From NCBI GenBank assembly GCA_022795445.1, contig JAAWGR010000009.1, forward strand, positions 1-59,823: 59,823 nt of DNA, read 5' to 3'. This stretch comes from Oscillibacter sp. (GTDB lineage: Bacteria > Bacillota > Clostridia > Oscillospirales > Oscillospiraceae). Made by a program: the position numbers and the translations under genes. Shown piece after piece: positions 1 to 8,625 of this stretch. Under the pieces are notes generated by a model. That model was given only the letters and a program-made list of their open reading frames with translations. It made no database searches and was not told the origin of the DNA. Each line of letters starts with the position of its first letter. Positions within the stretch are counted from its first letter, which is position 1.

Positions 1-122
1 CAAGAACGCCCCCGCAGGGGCGTCTTTTTCTCTTTTGGACCGTGAACGGCCCGTTTTCTCTTTTTCTTCGCGAAGAAAAAGAGAAAATGGGGGGTTCGAG
101 TCTGCCAGCCATTGCAAATGGC
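1..122. repeat. Intergenic structured repeat, copy A (truncated by window start)
   Basis: Copy of a family also found at 14642-14829 and 27066-27269. It opens with a terminator-like hairpin at 7-22 (CGCCCC/GGGGCG) and a T-rich run. Next comes the imperfect palindrome GGACCGTGAACGGCCC at 37-52, then a perfect 15-17 bp stem at 54-87. A T-loop-like GGGGTTCGAGTC follows, and the last hairpin is GCCATT/AATGGC at 108-122. It lies directly upstream of the ABC exporter promoter, and the -35 box overlaps its last hairpin. Function unknown. Confidence 0.75.
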
Positions 123-141
123 GATGAAGTTGTGGTATGAT
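112..141 (+). promoter_or_regulatory. Sigma-A-type promoter of the ABC exporter gene
   Basis: TTGCAA (112-117), an 18-base spacer and TATGAT (136-141), about 38 bases before the start codon at 180. The -35 box lies inside the last hairpin of repeat copy A. Confidence 0.5.
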
Positions 142-179
142 TAGTGTGGTTGAATATCTGTATTTGAAGGAGATTTTCT

Positions 180-1931
180 ATGACTACTCAGGACTTTCAG
201 AAAAAGTCGGCTATGCGGATTTTTCTCTCCTACTTCCGGCCCCATTGGCGGCTTTTTGCTTTAGACTTAACCTGCGCTTTCGGCATTTCTATAATCGATC
301 TTGCTTTCCCTGCTGTCTCCCGCTGGTGCATGTATGAACTTCTGCCCCAAAACGCATACAATGCCTTCTTCACCGTTATGGCGGCCGTCTTTCTCGCTTT
401 CGCCCTCCGCGCTGTCCTCACCTACGTCATCTGCTACTGGGGCCATACCTTCGGCATCCTCGTCGAAGCCGATATCCGCCACGACCTGTTCCGCCATATG
501 CAGGAACTCAGCTTCGACTACTACGACCGCAACCGCACAGGCCAGCTCATGAGCCGCCTCACCGCCGACCTCTTCGACATCACAGAACTGGCTCACCACG
601 GCCCGGAAGATGTCTTCATCTCCGCCGTCACCATTCTGGGCGCATTGGCAATCATGTTCTCCATCCAGTGGCGGCTGGCCCTGGTGATCACCATCATCCT
701 GCCAATCTTCTTCCTGGTGGTCTGGAGCTGCCGCCGCTCTATGCGCGAAGCCTCCGCCGCCGTCAAACAGCGTACCGCTGTCATCAACTCCGACATCGAA
801 TCCGGCCTCTCCGGTATCCGTACCGCCAAGGCGTTCGCCAACGAAGAAACCGAGCTGCGAAAGTTCGACTCTTCTAATAACAGCTTCAAAACCTCTAAAA
901 AAACTTTCCATAAAGCAATGGGACGCTTTAACGCTGTGATGGAATTTTTCCTCTGCATCCTGTCCGTGGCAGTCATCGCCGCCGGCGGCTGGCTCATTAT
1001 GAATGACCAGATGAACAGTGTGGATTTGATCACCTTCAGCCTCTATATCACCACTTTCGTCAACCCCGTCCGCAAGCTTTCAAACTTCGCCGAACTGTTC
1101 GCAAACGGTACCGCCGGTTTGGGCCGCTTTATCGCCCTCATGCGGGAAGAACCTGCTATGAAAGACGCTCCGGACGCCAAAGTCCTCCAGCGTGTCAAGG
1201 GACAGATCGACATTCACCATGTAAGCTTTGCCTATAACGGCGACCTGGCCGTCCTGCATGAGGTCGACCTCCATATCCGGCCCGGCGAAACCGTCGCGGT
1301 GGTGGGGCCGTCCGGCGGAGGAAAATCAACCCTCTGCCAGCTCATCCCCCGTTTTTACGATGTCTCCAGCGGCGGCATCTGCCTCGACGGCTCCGATGTA
1401 CGGATGGTAACACAGGAATCTCTGCGGCAAAACGTAGGCGTGGTGCAGCAGGATGTGTTCCTGTTCGCCGCCAGCATTCTGGAAAATATCCGCTACGGAC
1501 GCCCAGGCGCTACCGAAGAAGAAGTCGCCCAAGCGGCGCGTTTGGCTGAAATCTACGACGACATCGTTGCCATGCCCGACGGATTCAACACCTACGTTGG
1601 TGAACGCGGCGCCCTGCTCTCTGGCGGGCAGAAGCAGAGAATCTCCATTGCCCGCATTTTCCTGAAGGACCCGCCGGTACTGATCCTCGACGAAGCAACC
1701 TCTGCCCTGGACAGCGTGACGGAAGCGAAATTGCAGGAAACCTTCGAAAAGCTTTCCCAGGGCCGTACAACGATTATCATTGCGCACCGTCTCTCCACCG
1801 TCCGGAATGCCGACCGGATTGCTGTGATCGAGGAGGGCCGTGTGGTTGAATTGGGCTCCCACGAGGAACTAATGGCAAAAAATGGAGCCTATGCCGCTCT
1901 CGTCCACACCCAGGAGCTGCGCCATGGATAA
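180..1931 (+). CDS. ABC exporter half-transporter (ABCB/MsbA type)
   Basis: A 583-residue fused permease-ATPase of the type IV exporter class, which works as a homo- or heterodimer pumping lipids, drugs or peptides out across the membrane. Residues 1 to about 320 form the six-helix membrane domain. The ATPase domain carries Walker A GPSGGGKST near residue 375, signature LSGGQKQRIS, Walker B VLILDEATSALDS and an H-loop histidine in IIIAHRLSTV. The start at 180 follows AAGGAGA. Its last 8 bases overlap the next gene, so the two are probably translationally coupled. A lone half-transporter implies a homodimer unless a partner lies elsewhere. Substrate unknown. Confidence 0.93.
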   Translation: MTTQDFQKKSAMRIFLSYFRPHWRLFALDLTCAFGISIIDLAFPAVSRWCMYELLPQNAYNAFFTVMAAVFLAFALRAVLTYVICYWGHTFGILVEADIRHDLFRHMQELSFDYYDRNRTGQLMSRLTADLFDITELAHHGPEDVFISAVTILGALAIMFSIQWRLALVITIILPIFFLVVWSCRRSMREASAAVKQRTAVINSDIESGLSGIRTAKAFANEETELRKFDSSNNSFKTSKKTFHKAMGRFNAVMEFFLCILSVAVIAAGGWLIMNDQMNSVDLITFSLYITTFVNPVRKLSNFAELFANGTAGLGRFIALMREEPAMKDAPDAKVLQRVKGQIDIHHVSFAYNGDLAVLHEVDLHIRPGETVAVVGPSGGGKSTLCQLIPRFYDVSSGGICLDGSDVRMVTQESLRQNVGVVQQDVFLFAASILENIRYGRPGATEEEVAQAARLAEIYDDIVAMPDGFNTYVGERGALLSGGQKQRISIARIFLKDPPVLILDEATSALDSVTEAKLQETFEKLSQGRTTIIIAHRLSTVRNADRIAVIEEGRVVELGSHEELMAKNGAYAALVHTQELRHG

Positions 1932-2709
1932 GGCGAAACTCCTGGACCGCCTGGGCGCCTCCGGGGATGACCGGCTCCTTCTGGCGAAGGTACTTGACCG
2001 CGCCGAGCAGGCACGAAACCGGAACGCTCCCGCCTCCACCGATTTCCTCAGCCCCAGCCAACAGGCCCAGGCGGGCGACCTCTTACGCCTGGCAGGCATT
2101 ACGGACTACACCGCCGCGGGCGGTTATGAGGGGGCTGAACGGCGTTTGCTTCTCTTCCTCCCCGACTGGTTCGCGCCGGAAACTGCCGAACCGCCGGTCC
2201 GCTGCCTGCGGGCGGCATTCCGGGCGGAGGACAAGGTGAACCACCGGGATATTTTAGGCAGTTTAATGGGCCTTGGCATTGTACGGGAAAAAATTGGGGA
2301 TATTTTGATAGGAACCGAAAGCGCCGATTTGATCGTGATGGATACCATCGCAGGATTCCTCCTGCAAAACTGGACTTCCGCCGGGCGGACGCACCTGCGG
2401 GTTTCGGAGATCGAACCGGCGGACCTCCAGCCGCCGGAAGTCCGGTGCAAGGAAATCCGGGACACGGTTTCTTCCCTGCGGCTGGACGCCGTAGCCGCGG
2501 CAGGGTTCCGTACCTCCCGGGGCAAGGCGGCGGAACTCGTTTCCGCAGGCCGGGTGCAGGTAAATTGGCGGGCTTGTACAAAACCGGACAAGCTGTTGGC
2601 TGAGGGAGATACCGTTTCCGCCCGGGGGCTTGGAAAATTCCGGTTGGCATCGGTAGGCGGCACGACCCGCAAGGGCCGTGTGTCCGTTGTAATACAGGTT
2701 TATGTTTAA
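1924..2709 (+). CDS. ylmH: YlmH-family RNA-binding protein (S4 domain)
   Basis: About 261 residues, the usual length for YlmH, a ribosome-associated S4-domain protein found beside cell-division genes in many Firmicutes. The C-terminal third (about 180-250) is the S4 RNA-binding fold, including TSRGKAAELVSAGRVQVN. The N-terminal half is the YlmH-specific region, with IVREKIGDILIG and DLIVMDTIAGFL. I start it at ATG 1924, inside the end of the ABC exporter, because homologues begin with this MDKAKLLDRL-type segment. Here it is separated from the usual sepF/divIVA neighbours. Confidence 0.85.
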   Translation: MDKAKLLDRLGASGDDRLLLAKVLDRAEQARNRNAPASTDFLSPSQQAQAGDLLRLAGITDYTAAGGYEGAERRLLLFLPDWFAPETAEPPVRCLRAAFRAEDKVNHRDILGSLMGLGIVREKIGDILIGTESADLIVMDTIAGFLLQNWTSAGRTHLRVSEIEPADLQPPEVRCKEIRDTVSSLRLDAVAAAGFRTSRGKAAELVSAGRVQVNWRACTKPDKLLAEGDTVSARGLGKFRLASVGGTTRKGRVSVVIQVYV

Positions 2710-2723
2710 AGGAGGCGTTACAG

Positions 2724-2921
2724 ATGTTGGAATATGAGTTTGAAACCGTCAATGGCGGAGGCATTATGGCTACGATCATAGAAGACCACCGGGAGGTGAT
2801 CCAACGGCGGGCAAAGCAAGGGTGGCGTTTTGCCGGCTGGGTCCCTGCAAAGCAAAAAGGTTATGGCTATATAGCAGAGATTGATTTGATTTTCGAGCGG
2901 GAAACGGGAGGCGAGGCATGA
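2724..2921 (+). CDS. DUF4177 small protein
   Basis: A 65-residue protein matching the DUF4177 pattern: an N-terminal YEFETV strand, then HREVIQRRAKQGWRFAGWVP and a C-terminal IDLIFERE strand. The family is cytoplasmic and of unknown function. It is preceded by AAAGGAGG and its end overlaps the next start by four bases (ATGA), giving an operon of ylmH, this gene, the DUF896 gene and xpaC-like. Confidence 0.75.
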   Translation: MLEYEFETVNGGGIMATIIEDHREVIQRRAKQGWRFAGWVPAKQKGYGYIAEIDLIFERETGGEA

Positions 2922-3163
2922 ACCAACAGCAGATCAACCGCATCAATGAGCTGGCCCGGAAAGCCAAGTCTCCAGAGGGCTTGACGGAGGCTGAGAAAAA
3001 AGAACAAGCCGTCCTCCGGCGCGCCTATATCGACTCGGTTCTGGGGAACCTCCGGAGCGAGCTGGACAACACCTATTTGGTCGATGGAACCGGGCAGAAA
3101 CAGAAACTGAAAAAGCGGGACGCGGATAAGGAGGACGAAAGCCATGGCGAAGACAAAACGTGA
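2918..3163 (+). CDS. DUF896 (YnzC/YmcA-type) protein
   Basis: An 81-residue protein of the DUF896 family. It has the typical helical hairpin: INRINELARKAK, then GLTEAEKKEQAVLRRAYI. The C-terminus is charged and probably disordered. In Bacillus the family member YnzC is induced in the SOS response, but the molecular role is not settled. The start overlaps the DUF4177 stop and the stop lies inside the next gene, indicating tight coupling. Confidence 0.82.
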   Translation: MNQQQINRINELARKAKSPEGLTEAEKKEQAVLRRAYIDSVLGNLRSELDNTYLVDGTGQKQKLKKRDADKEDESHGEDKT

Positions 3164-4346
3164 CAACGACTGGGGCTGGCCGATTATTATCGGGCTGTTT
3201 ATCTTCGGCCTGTGGCCGATTGCCCTGATGGCTCTGTTCGCCAAGCTTTTTGGCAGCGACAACAAGCGCCGCCAAGAACAGGCTCCTCCTCTCCAAGGCG
3301 ACATTCGGCAGACCTGGCAAGCCCAGCAGACCCGAAATGTCCGGCAGGCGCAGCAAGCCCGGGAGACCCGGCAGGCGGCACAGGCGGGCCAGCGGGTAAA
3401 CCATTCGCAGAACAAAGCCACCAGCGCCGTCAAGCGGGCTATGAAATCGCCTTCCAATAAGAAATCAACGGCGGAATGGCTGAAAATTGGTGGCGTCATC
3501 CTGTTGGTGGTTGGTATGCTCGCCATGTTCGACGCAAGCGGCAGCGCGGCTTTCTGGGGGCTTGGAGACATTGAGTTCTGGCTGGAAGACCTTCTGAGCG
3601 GGCTTGCGTTTGCCGTAGGCGGCGGCGCGATGCTGTTCAGCGGCATTTCCATGGGCCGGAGCCTGAAGCGGTACAGCAAATACCTGCTGGTAATGGGCGA
3701 CCGGGAGGCGATGCCGATTGAGGAACTGGCCCGGACGCTGGGATACACGGAGAAGCGGGTGGAAAAGGACCTGCAGAAAATGATCGATAAGGGCTATTTT
3801 GGCGGGAAAGCTTATTTGAATATGGAATTAGGTTACATCTTCCGCACCAGCAATGCAGACTCGGAGTTCCGGCAGAAACAGCAGGCGGCACAGGCCGCCG
3901 AGCAGACGCCGAAAGAGGCTGAGGAAGGGTATTCGGGCATTTTGCGGAACATCCGGCGGGCAAACGACCGGATTGCCGACCCGGTTTTGTCCGCGAAGAT
4001 CAACCGGCTGGAAGATATCACGGCAAAGATTTTTAAGGCGGTGGAAGACGATCCGCGGAAGCGGAGCCGGATTGATACGTTTCTGAATTACTACCTGCCG
4101 ACCACACAGAAGCTGCTGAATTCATACGCGGAGTTCGAGGCCGCCGGAGTGGAGGGGGAAAACCTCAAGCAGGCCAAGCAGCGGATTGAGTCTACCATGG
4201 ACTCAATTGTAAAAGGGTTTGAACATCAATTGGACGAGCTGTACAAAACCGACGCTATGGATGTGGATACGGACATTCGCGTGATGGAATCCATGCTGCG
4301 CCGGGATACCGGGAGCGTATCAGACGATTTCGGCCTGGGAGAATAA
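3144..4346 (+). CDS. XpaC-family protein (5-bromo-4-chloroindolyl phosphate hydrolysis family)
   Basis: A 400-residue membrane-anchored protein. There is a TM helix near residues 11-35, then a Q/A/R-rich stretch (about 45-95) that looks disordered. A hydrophobic hairpin (about 113-165) follows, then a winged-helix-like segment ELARTLGYTEKRVEKDLQKM. The C-terminal helical XpaC domain carries RIDTFLNYYLPTTQKLLNSY. The family often sits next to TelA (tellurite resistance) genes; no telA is visible here. It is the last gene of the ylmH cluster and is followed by a strong terminator. Confidence 0.8.
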   Translation: MAKTKRDNDWGWPIIIGLFIFGLWPIALMALFAKLFGSDNKRRQEQAPPLQGDIRQTWQAQQTRNVRQAQQARETRQAAQAGQRVNHSQNKATSAVKRAMKSPSNKKSTAEWLKIGGVILLVVGMLAMFDASGSAAFWGLGDIEFWLEDLLSGLAFAVGGGAMLFSGISMGRSLKRYSKYLLVMGDREAMPIEELARTLGYTEKRVEKDLQKMIDKGYFGGKAYLNMELGYIFRTSNADSEFRQKQQAAQAAEQTPKEAEEGYSGILRNIRRANDRIADPVLSAKINRLEDITAKIFKAVEDDPRKRSRIDTFLNYYLPTTQKLLNSYAEFEAAGVEGENLKQAKQRIESTMDSIVKGFEHQLDELYKTDAMDVDTDIRVMESMLRRDTGSVSDDFGLGE

Positions 4347-4350
4347 ATAA

Positions 4351-4380
4351 AAAGCGGCAGTTTTACAACTGCCGCTTTTT
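4351..4380. terminator. Bidirectional intrinsic terminator
   Basis: A 12-bp perfect stem (AAAGCGGCAGTT/AACTGCCGCTTT) with a 4-base loop, ending in a T-run on the plus strand and an A-run before it. It lies between the convergent xpaC-like gene and the M20 amidohydrolase gene. Confidence 0.9.
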
Positions 4381-4403
4381 TGTACCCCCAGCTTATGGGC
4401 ATT

Positions 4404-5504
4404 TTAGAGGAATAACAGCTTTTCCAGGAAGGCGACGCCAGCGGGCAAAACCGTCTCGTCATCGAAGGTGAAATTCGGCGCGTGCAGTTCGGGTGCAGGA
4501 CCGACTCCCAGGAAGAAGTACACCCCTGGCACCCGCTGCTGGAAAAATGAGAAATCGTCTGTGGACAGGTAAGGCTCCTCCAGCCTCAGCGGCGCATCCG
4601 CGCCCAGCGCCTTACAAACCTCCTCGTACAGCGCCTCATTGTTCCACGCGGCAGGATACCCCTCATTCAGATGAACATCTACCTCGCAGCCGGTCTCCTC
4701 CGCAACGGCGCGGCCGATCTCCTCCAGCTGTTCCCGGCAGAAGCGGTACACTTCTTCCCGGTATGTCCGCAGGCAGCCTTCCAGTACCGTCTTGTCGCTG
4801 ACGGCATTCCGCACTACTCCAGAGGCCATCTTGCCAAACCGCAGCAACCGCCGTTCCTCCGGCGGCAGCGTCTCGATCATCGCATAGGACCGGCGCAGGA
4901 ATTCCATACCTGCCTCCAGCGCGTCGCACCCTTCCCGAAAGCGGCTGATGTGGACGCTTTTGCCGGTGATGGTAACGTTTACCTCATTCGCCCGGGACAT
5001 CAGCGCCCCTGGACGGGAAGCTGTGCGGCCCTTTTCGATATTCGGCTGCACATGCAGGCCAAACACCCGGGAAACATGGTAATCCTCCAGGACCCCAGCC
5101 TCACAAATCGGCTTTGCGCCGCCGGTAGTCTCCTCCGCAGGCTGGAAAATGAACAGGACATTGCGGGGCAGCTCTGCCCGGCGCTCTGCGGCCAGCTCCG
5201 CCAGGGAGAGCAGCATAGCGGTGTGGCCGTCATGGCCACAGGCGTGCATTTTGCCTGGGTGGGTGGAGGCAAAGGGCAGGCCAGTGGCTTCCGTCACCGG
5301 CAGGGCGTCCATGTCGGCACGGAACGCGACAGTTTCCGCTTTCCCTGCGTCTAAATAGGCGCAGACGCTGCCGGGCGCAGGCGTAAAGACAGACACATCC
5401 AAAGGTTCCAATTTTGCCAGAACATAGGCGGCCGTCTCCGGAAGCTGGGCATCCAATTCGGGAATTTTGTGCAGGTCGCGGCGATAGGTTACGGCAGAGA
5501 TCAT
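4404..5504 (-). CDS. M20D-family amidohydrolase (possible N-acetyl-diaminopimelate deacetylase)
   Basis: A 366-residue metallopeptidase-fold amidohydrolase. Metal-binding motifs are CGHDGH (89-94) and QPAEE (121-125); a dimerisation (lid) domain spans about 175-285. M20D enzymes hydrolyse N-acyl amino acids or amino-acid conjugates. The next genes, divergently transcribed, are dapB and dapH. The acetylase branch of lysine synthesis needs an N-acetyl-LL-diaminopimelate deacetylase of this same family, so that role is plausible. The alternative is a general aminoacylase or hippurate hydrolase. The family is certain, the substrate is not. Confidence 0.85.
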   Translation of the reverse strand: MISAVTYRRDLHKIPELDAQLPETAAYVLAKLEPLDVSVFTPAPGSVCAYLDAGKAETVAFRADMDALPVTEATGLPFASTHPGKMHACGHDGHTAMLLSLAELAAERRAELPRNVLFIFQPAEETTGGAKPICEAGVLEDYHVSRVFGLHVQPNIEKGRTASRPGALMSRANEVNVTITGKSVHISRFREGCDALEAGMEFLRRSYAMIETLPPEERRLLRFGKMASGVVRNAVSDKTVLEGCLRTYREEVYRFCREQLEEIGRAVAEETGCEVDVHLNEGYPAAWNNEALYEEVCKALGADAPLRLEEPYLSTDDFSFFQQRVPGVYFFLGVGPAPELHAPNFTFDDETVLPAGVAFLEKLLFL

Positions 5505-5708
5505 GGGGATTATCCTCCTGTCTTGAAATCAGGTCTTCTGCATACAATCATAACACGGTGGTTGGCGCAAGAACAAGTGCAGCGCATCTTTTTGGTAATT
5601 CTGACGATAATTTTCCCATCAATATCCCCGTTTTTTTTGCAAATGCTGCGAGAGCCGGCGGGCTGTAATCACGCCAAGAACAATAACAATGTTTGGAGGA
5701 CACATGCA

Positions 5709-5861
5709 ATGAAATCCGGCCATATACAAGGTTTCATCGCGGCAATAGCCGCACCCATATCCGAGGACAGGCGCATCAGCTTCTTCCCGGCTTTGACGGA
5801 GCTTCTGGAACTCCAGGACACTGGACGGCGTGCTTCCCTTCAAGAGGCGGGACTGCTGTGA
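5709..5861 (+). pseudogene. 50-codon frame upstream of dapB, possible internally deleted dapA remnant
   Basis: A short frame with a good ribosome binding site (TTTGGAGGACACATGCA then ATG). The N-terminus HIQGFIAAIAAPISED resembles the start of dihydrodipicolinate synthase (DapA). The C-terminus RRASLQEAGLL resembles a DapA tail. Its TGA overlaps the GTG of dapB, so it would be translationally coupled. It may be a dapA that lost its middle in frame, kept because it feeds ribosomes into dapB, or simply a leader peptide. The homology is judged by eye. Confidence 0.4.
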
Positions 5862-6577
5862 AGTATCTGCTGATTGGCCGGGGCAAGATGGGACGGCTCA
5901 TCCAGGAAACCGCTCAGGCCGCAGGAGACGAGATTGCCGCCGCCTTCGGCAGCCGTGACCTGGACCGGCTGTCCAAACTGGGGAAGCTTGCCGATGTAGT
6001 GATCGATTTCTCCCGCCCGGACGCACTGGCAGAGGTTGCTTCCTATGTTCGCCGGACAGGTACGCCGCTCCTTTCCGGCACCACCGGATACTCTGCCGCC
6101 CAGATGACGCACCTGGAAGCCCTGGGAACGGCTGCGCCGGTGCTGTGGTCCGCCAACTATTCCCTGGGCATTGCGGTTTTCGTGCGGGCACTTCAGACAA
6201 TTTCCGATGTTTTGAAACCCGATTTTGATGTTGAACTCACCGAGGTCCATCATAGCCAGAAGGCCGACGCACCCAGTGGCACGGCAAAACTGCTCCTGAA
6301 CGCCATTGACCCTCAGCACACACTGACGCCAGTTTATGGACGGGAGGGGAACTGCGGGAAACGCGGCAGGAAGGAAGTCGGCGTTCACGCCCTGCGGGGC
6401 GGAACGGCGGCCGGGACCCATTCGGTCCACTTCTTTGGACCGGAAGAAGAGCTGGAATTCATCCACCGCGCCGCCAGCCGTCAGATTTTCGTCAACGGTG
6501 CGCTGCACATGGCCCGGATGCTGCCGGGCCGGCCTAACGGCGTTTATGACCTGCAAAAAATCCTGTTTGGAGAGTGA
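5858..6577 (+). CDS. dapB: 4-hydroxy-tetrahydrodipicolinate reductase
   Basis: About 239 residues. The enzyme reduces 4-hydroxy-tetrahydrodipicolinate with NAD(P)H to tetrahydrodipicolinate in lysine and diaminopimelate synthesis. It shows an N-terminal Rossmann motif GRGKMGRLI, DVVIDFSRPD, the catalytic/substrate region EVHHSQKADAPSGTAK and the C-terminal RPNGVYDL. I choose GTG 5858 because the family starts with this strand and CAAGAGGCGG precedes it; the longer upstream frame adds unrelated sequence. It is followed after 6 bases by dapH. Confidence 0.9.
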   Translation: MKYLLIGRGKMGRLIQETAQAAGDEIAAAFGSRDLDRLSKLGKLADVVIDFSRPDALAEVASYVRRTGTPLLSGTTGYSAAQMTHLEALGTAAPVLWSANYSLGIAVFVRALQTISDVLKPDFDVELTEVHHSQKADAPSGTAKLLLNAIDPQHTLTPVYGREGNCGKRGRKEVGVHALRGGTAAGTHSVHFFGPEEELEFIHRAASRQIFVNGALHMARMLPGRPNGVYDLQKILFGE

Positions 6578-6583
6578 CTGCAT

Positions 6584-7279
6584 ATGAATGCGCAGGAAAT
6601 TATCCATTACATCGCAAATTCCGAGAAGAAGACACCTGTCAAAGCGTACATAAACCTCACTGAGCCGGTTGACTTCGGTTCCGCCAAAGTATTCGGCACG
6701 GGAAACAGCCGGGTGGTATTCGGCGACTGGGCGGAGCTGGAACCGGTTTTGAAAGCCAACGCTGGAAAGATTACAGACTGCCTTGTAGAAAACGACCGCC
6801 GGAACTCCGGTGTGCCGCTGTTGGATTGGAAGGACGTCAAAGCCCGCATCGAACCGGGTGCGATCATCCGTGAGAAAGTGGAAATCGGGGAAGGCGCGGT
6901 CATTATGATGGGCGCCATTATCAACATTGGCGCGGTCATTGGCCCAGGGACGATGATCGATATGGGAGCTGTCCTGGGAGGCCGCGCTACCGTCGGCGCA
7001 AACTGCCACATCGGCGCGGGGGCTGTGCTGGCGGGCGTTGTGGAGCCTGCCTCGGCATCGCCGGTTATCGTTGGAGACGGCGCGCTGGTGGGCGCCAATG
7101 CCGTGGTGATCGAAGGTGTGCGCATTGGCAGGAACGCCGTCGTGGCCGCGGGCGCGGTGGTTATTGAGGATGTTCCGGAGAATGCCGTCGCAGCCGGAAA
7201 CCCCGCCCGGGTGGTCAAACAGAAAGACGCCAAAACTGCGGGCAAAACCGCCCTGGCAGACGCCTTGCGGAAACTGTAA
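6584..7279 (+). CDS. dapH: 2,3,4,5-tetrahydropyridine-2,6-dicarboxylate N-acetyltransferase
   Basis: A 231-residue left-handed beta-helix acetyltransferase close to the usual DapH length (about 236). It acetylates tetrahydrodipicolinate using acetyl-CoA. The N-terminal DapH-specific domain starts [21 protein letters not shown]. Hexapeptide repeats run from about residue 90 to 210 (for example [20 protein letters not shown]). It shows the organism uses the acetylase branch of the diaminopimelate pathway. It is the last gene of the dapB operon, ending at a terminator. Confidence 0.93.
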   Translation: MNAQEIIHYIANSEKKTPVKAYINLTEPVDFGSAKVFGTGNSRVVFGDWAELEPVLKANAGKITDCLVENDRRNSGVPLLDWKDVKARIEPGAIIREKVEIGEGAVIMMGAIINIGAVIGPGTMIDMGAVLGGRATVGANCHIGAGAVLAGVVEPASASPVIVGDGALVGANAVVIEGVRIGRNAVVAAGAVVIEDVPENAVAAGNPARVVKQKDAKTAGKTALADALRKL

Positions 7280-7285
7280 CTTCAA

Positions 7286-7316
7286 AAAACGGATGGAGAT
7301 TTTCTCCATCCGTTTT
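7286..7316. terminator. Bidirectional intrinsic terminator
   Basis: Perfect 14-bp stem AAAACGGATGGAGA/TCTCCATCCGTTTT with a 3-base loop, between the convergent dapH and histidine kinase genes. Confidence 0.85.
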
Positions 7317-7317
7317 G

Positions 7318-8622
7318 TTATCCGTTCAGCGGCAAACACGCTATCAGCTCAAATTTTCCCGGTTCCGCCCTGGTTTCCAGGGAACCGCTGCACCGCTCCG
7401 CAATCTCCCGCATCCCTGGGAGGCCGAAACCATGGGCAGTTTTGTCCTCCTTACTGGTGGAGAGTTCCGGCTGCGGAACTCCCAACGCCGCATTTTCCAC
7501 CCGCAGCATGAACAGCCCCTTTTCCGCCCGGCAGCGCACAGAGATCCACGGTTCCGGAGCCTGTACCGCCGCCTCAATAGCGTTGTCCAGGGCGTTGCCC
7601 AGAAGGGCGCAGAGGTCCACGTCATCTACTGGCAGCGTCTCTGGCAAGGAGACTGCAATCTCTGCCTGGATACCCTCCCGGCGCATGGCGTCGGCCTTGG
7701 CCGTCAGGACTGCGTTCGCGGTGTCGTTCGCGCAGAGCCGCCGCCCGCCCTGTACCGCCGCCGAACCCGCCAGCTGGTCAATATAATCCACTGCCCGCCG
7801 GGACTCCCCTTCCGCCACAAGGCCGCGGATGGCCGTCAGATGATTCCGCAGGTCGTGGCGAAGGGTGCGCATCTGGGTTTCCTCCCTCTGGAGGCTTTGG
7901 TAGTATGCCGCCCGGAGTTCCGAGAGTTTTTCGGATTCCTCTAAGTGCTCATGGTCCGCCAAGACTAAAATCGCGTACAACAGCGTCAGGGCGGTGATGA
8001 AGACAAAGGGCAGAACCGCCAGCCCCAGGTTCATCGAAGCGGCGTAAAGGGCAGGCGAATCAAATTTGTTCTGGGTCAGCAGCACGACGGCCAGCAGAGA
8101 ACTCAGCGGCATAACCGCCAGGAACAGCACCAGCTTCCACAGCTGCGGGGAAAGATGAGGCATCCTTCCTGGCAGTCGATCCCGAACAGTCCGATAAAAG
8201 AGGCCGCACAATACAGGCCGGATAAGTTTATTGGAGTAGAAGAAATAACTGTCCCGCCCAATGGCATGCATGAAATGGGCATAGTAAGTATCCAAAAGAG
8301 CACAGACCGACAGGATAAGGCAGAAGAAAATCACCGTCACTGCCAGCCGTCCCGTCCGGTTTCCTTTGGAGCAGGCCAGGAACACCACAAAGAACACTGG
8401 GAATGTAAACAGCAAATTGTTGTCCCCTACCCAGATCACCATACCAGTCACACCAGAGAGAACAATCAGCAGCAACGCCCGCCAGCCTCGTCCTGGTTTC
8501 AGAAGCAAAAAGGCGGCAGCGGTCTTGTAAAGGAAAAAGCCGCTGAAAAATAACGGGATCATCCAAGGCCAGGAGACAAGGCAATGTTCTGCAAACTGGA
8601 CAATTAACGGAAAAAGCGTCAT
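7318..8622 (-). CDS. GHKL sensor histidine kinase (AgrC/NatK-like)
   Basis: A 434-residue membrane kinase. About six to seven hydrophobic segments fill residues 1-225. A dimerisation helix follows with the phospho-acceptor in LRHDLRNHLTAI, then an N-box LLGNALDNAIEAA and a G-box HGFGLPGM. This Spo0B-like HDLRNH class usually pairs with LytTR response regulators, and one lies just upstream with a 3-base gap. The large sensor domain suggests sensing of a peptide or membrane state. The divergent peptide-type ABC transporter at 9714-12719 is the likely output. Confidence 0.9.
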   Translation of the reverse strand: MTLFPLIVQFAEHCLVSWPWMIPLFFSGFFLYKTAAAFLLLKPGRGWRALLLIVLSGVTGMVIWVGDNNLLFTFPVFFVVFLACSKGNRTGRLAVTVIFFCLILSVCALLDTYYAHFMHAIGRDSYFFYSNKLIRPVLCGLFYRTVRDRLPGRMPHLSPQLWKLVLFLAVMPLSSLLAVVLLTQNKFDSPALYAASMNLGLAVLPFVFITALTLLYAILVLADHEHLEESEKLSELRAAYYQSLQREETQMRTLRHDLRNHLTAIRGLVAEGESRRAVDYIDQLAGSAAVQGGRRLCANDTANAVLTAKADAMRREGIQAEIAVSLPETLPVDDVDLCALLGNALDNAIEAAVQAPEPWISVRCRAEKGLFMLRVENAALGVPQPELSTSKEDKTAHGFGLPGMREIAERCSGSLETRAEPGKFELIACLPLNG

Positions 8623-8625
8623 CGG

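Noticed and set aside
85..122. GGTTCGAGTC and GGTTCAAACC in the intergenic repeats look like tRNA T-arms
   Set aside because: No acceptor stem, anticodon arm or D-arm can be built around any of the three copies; the motif is noted only as part of the repeat.
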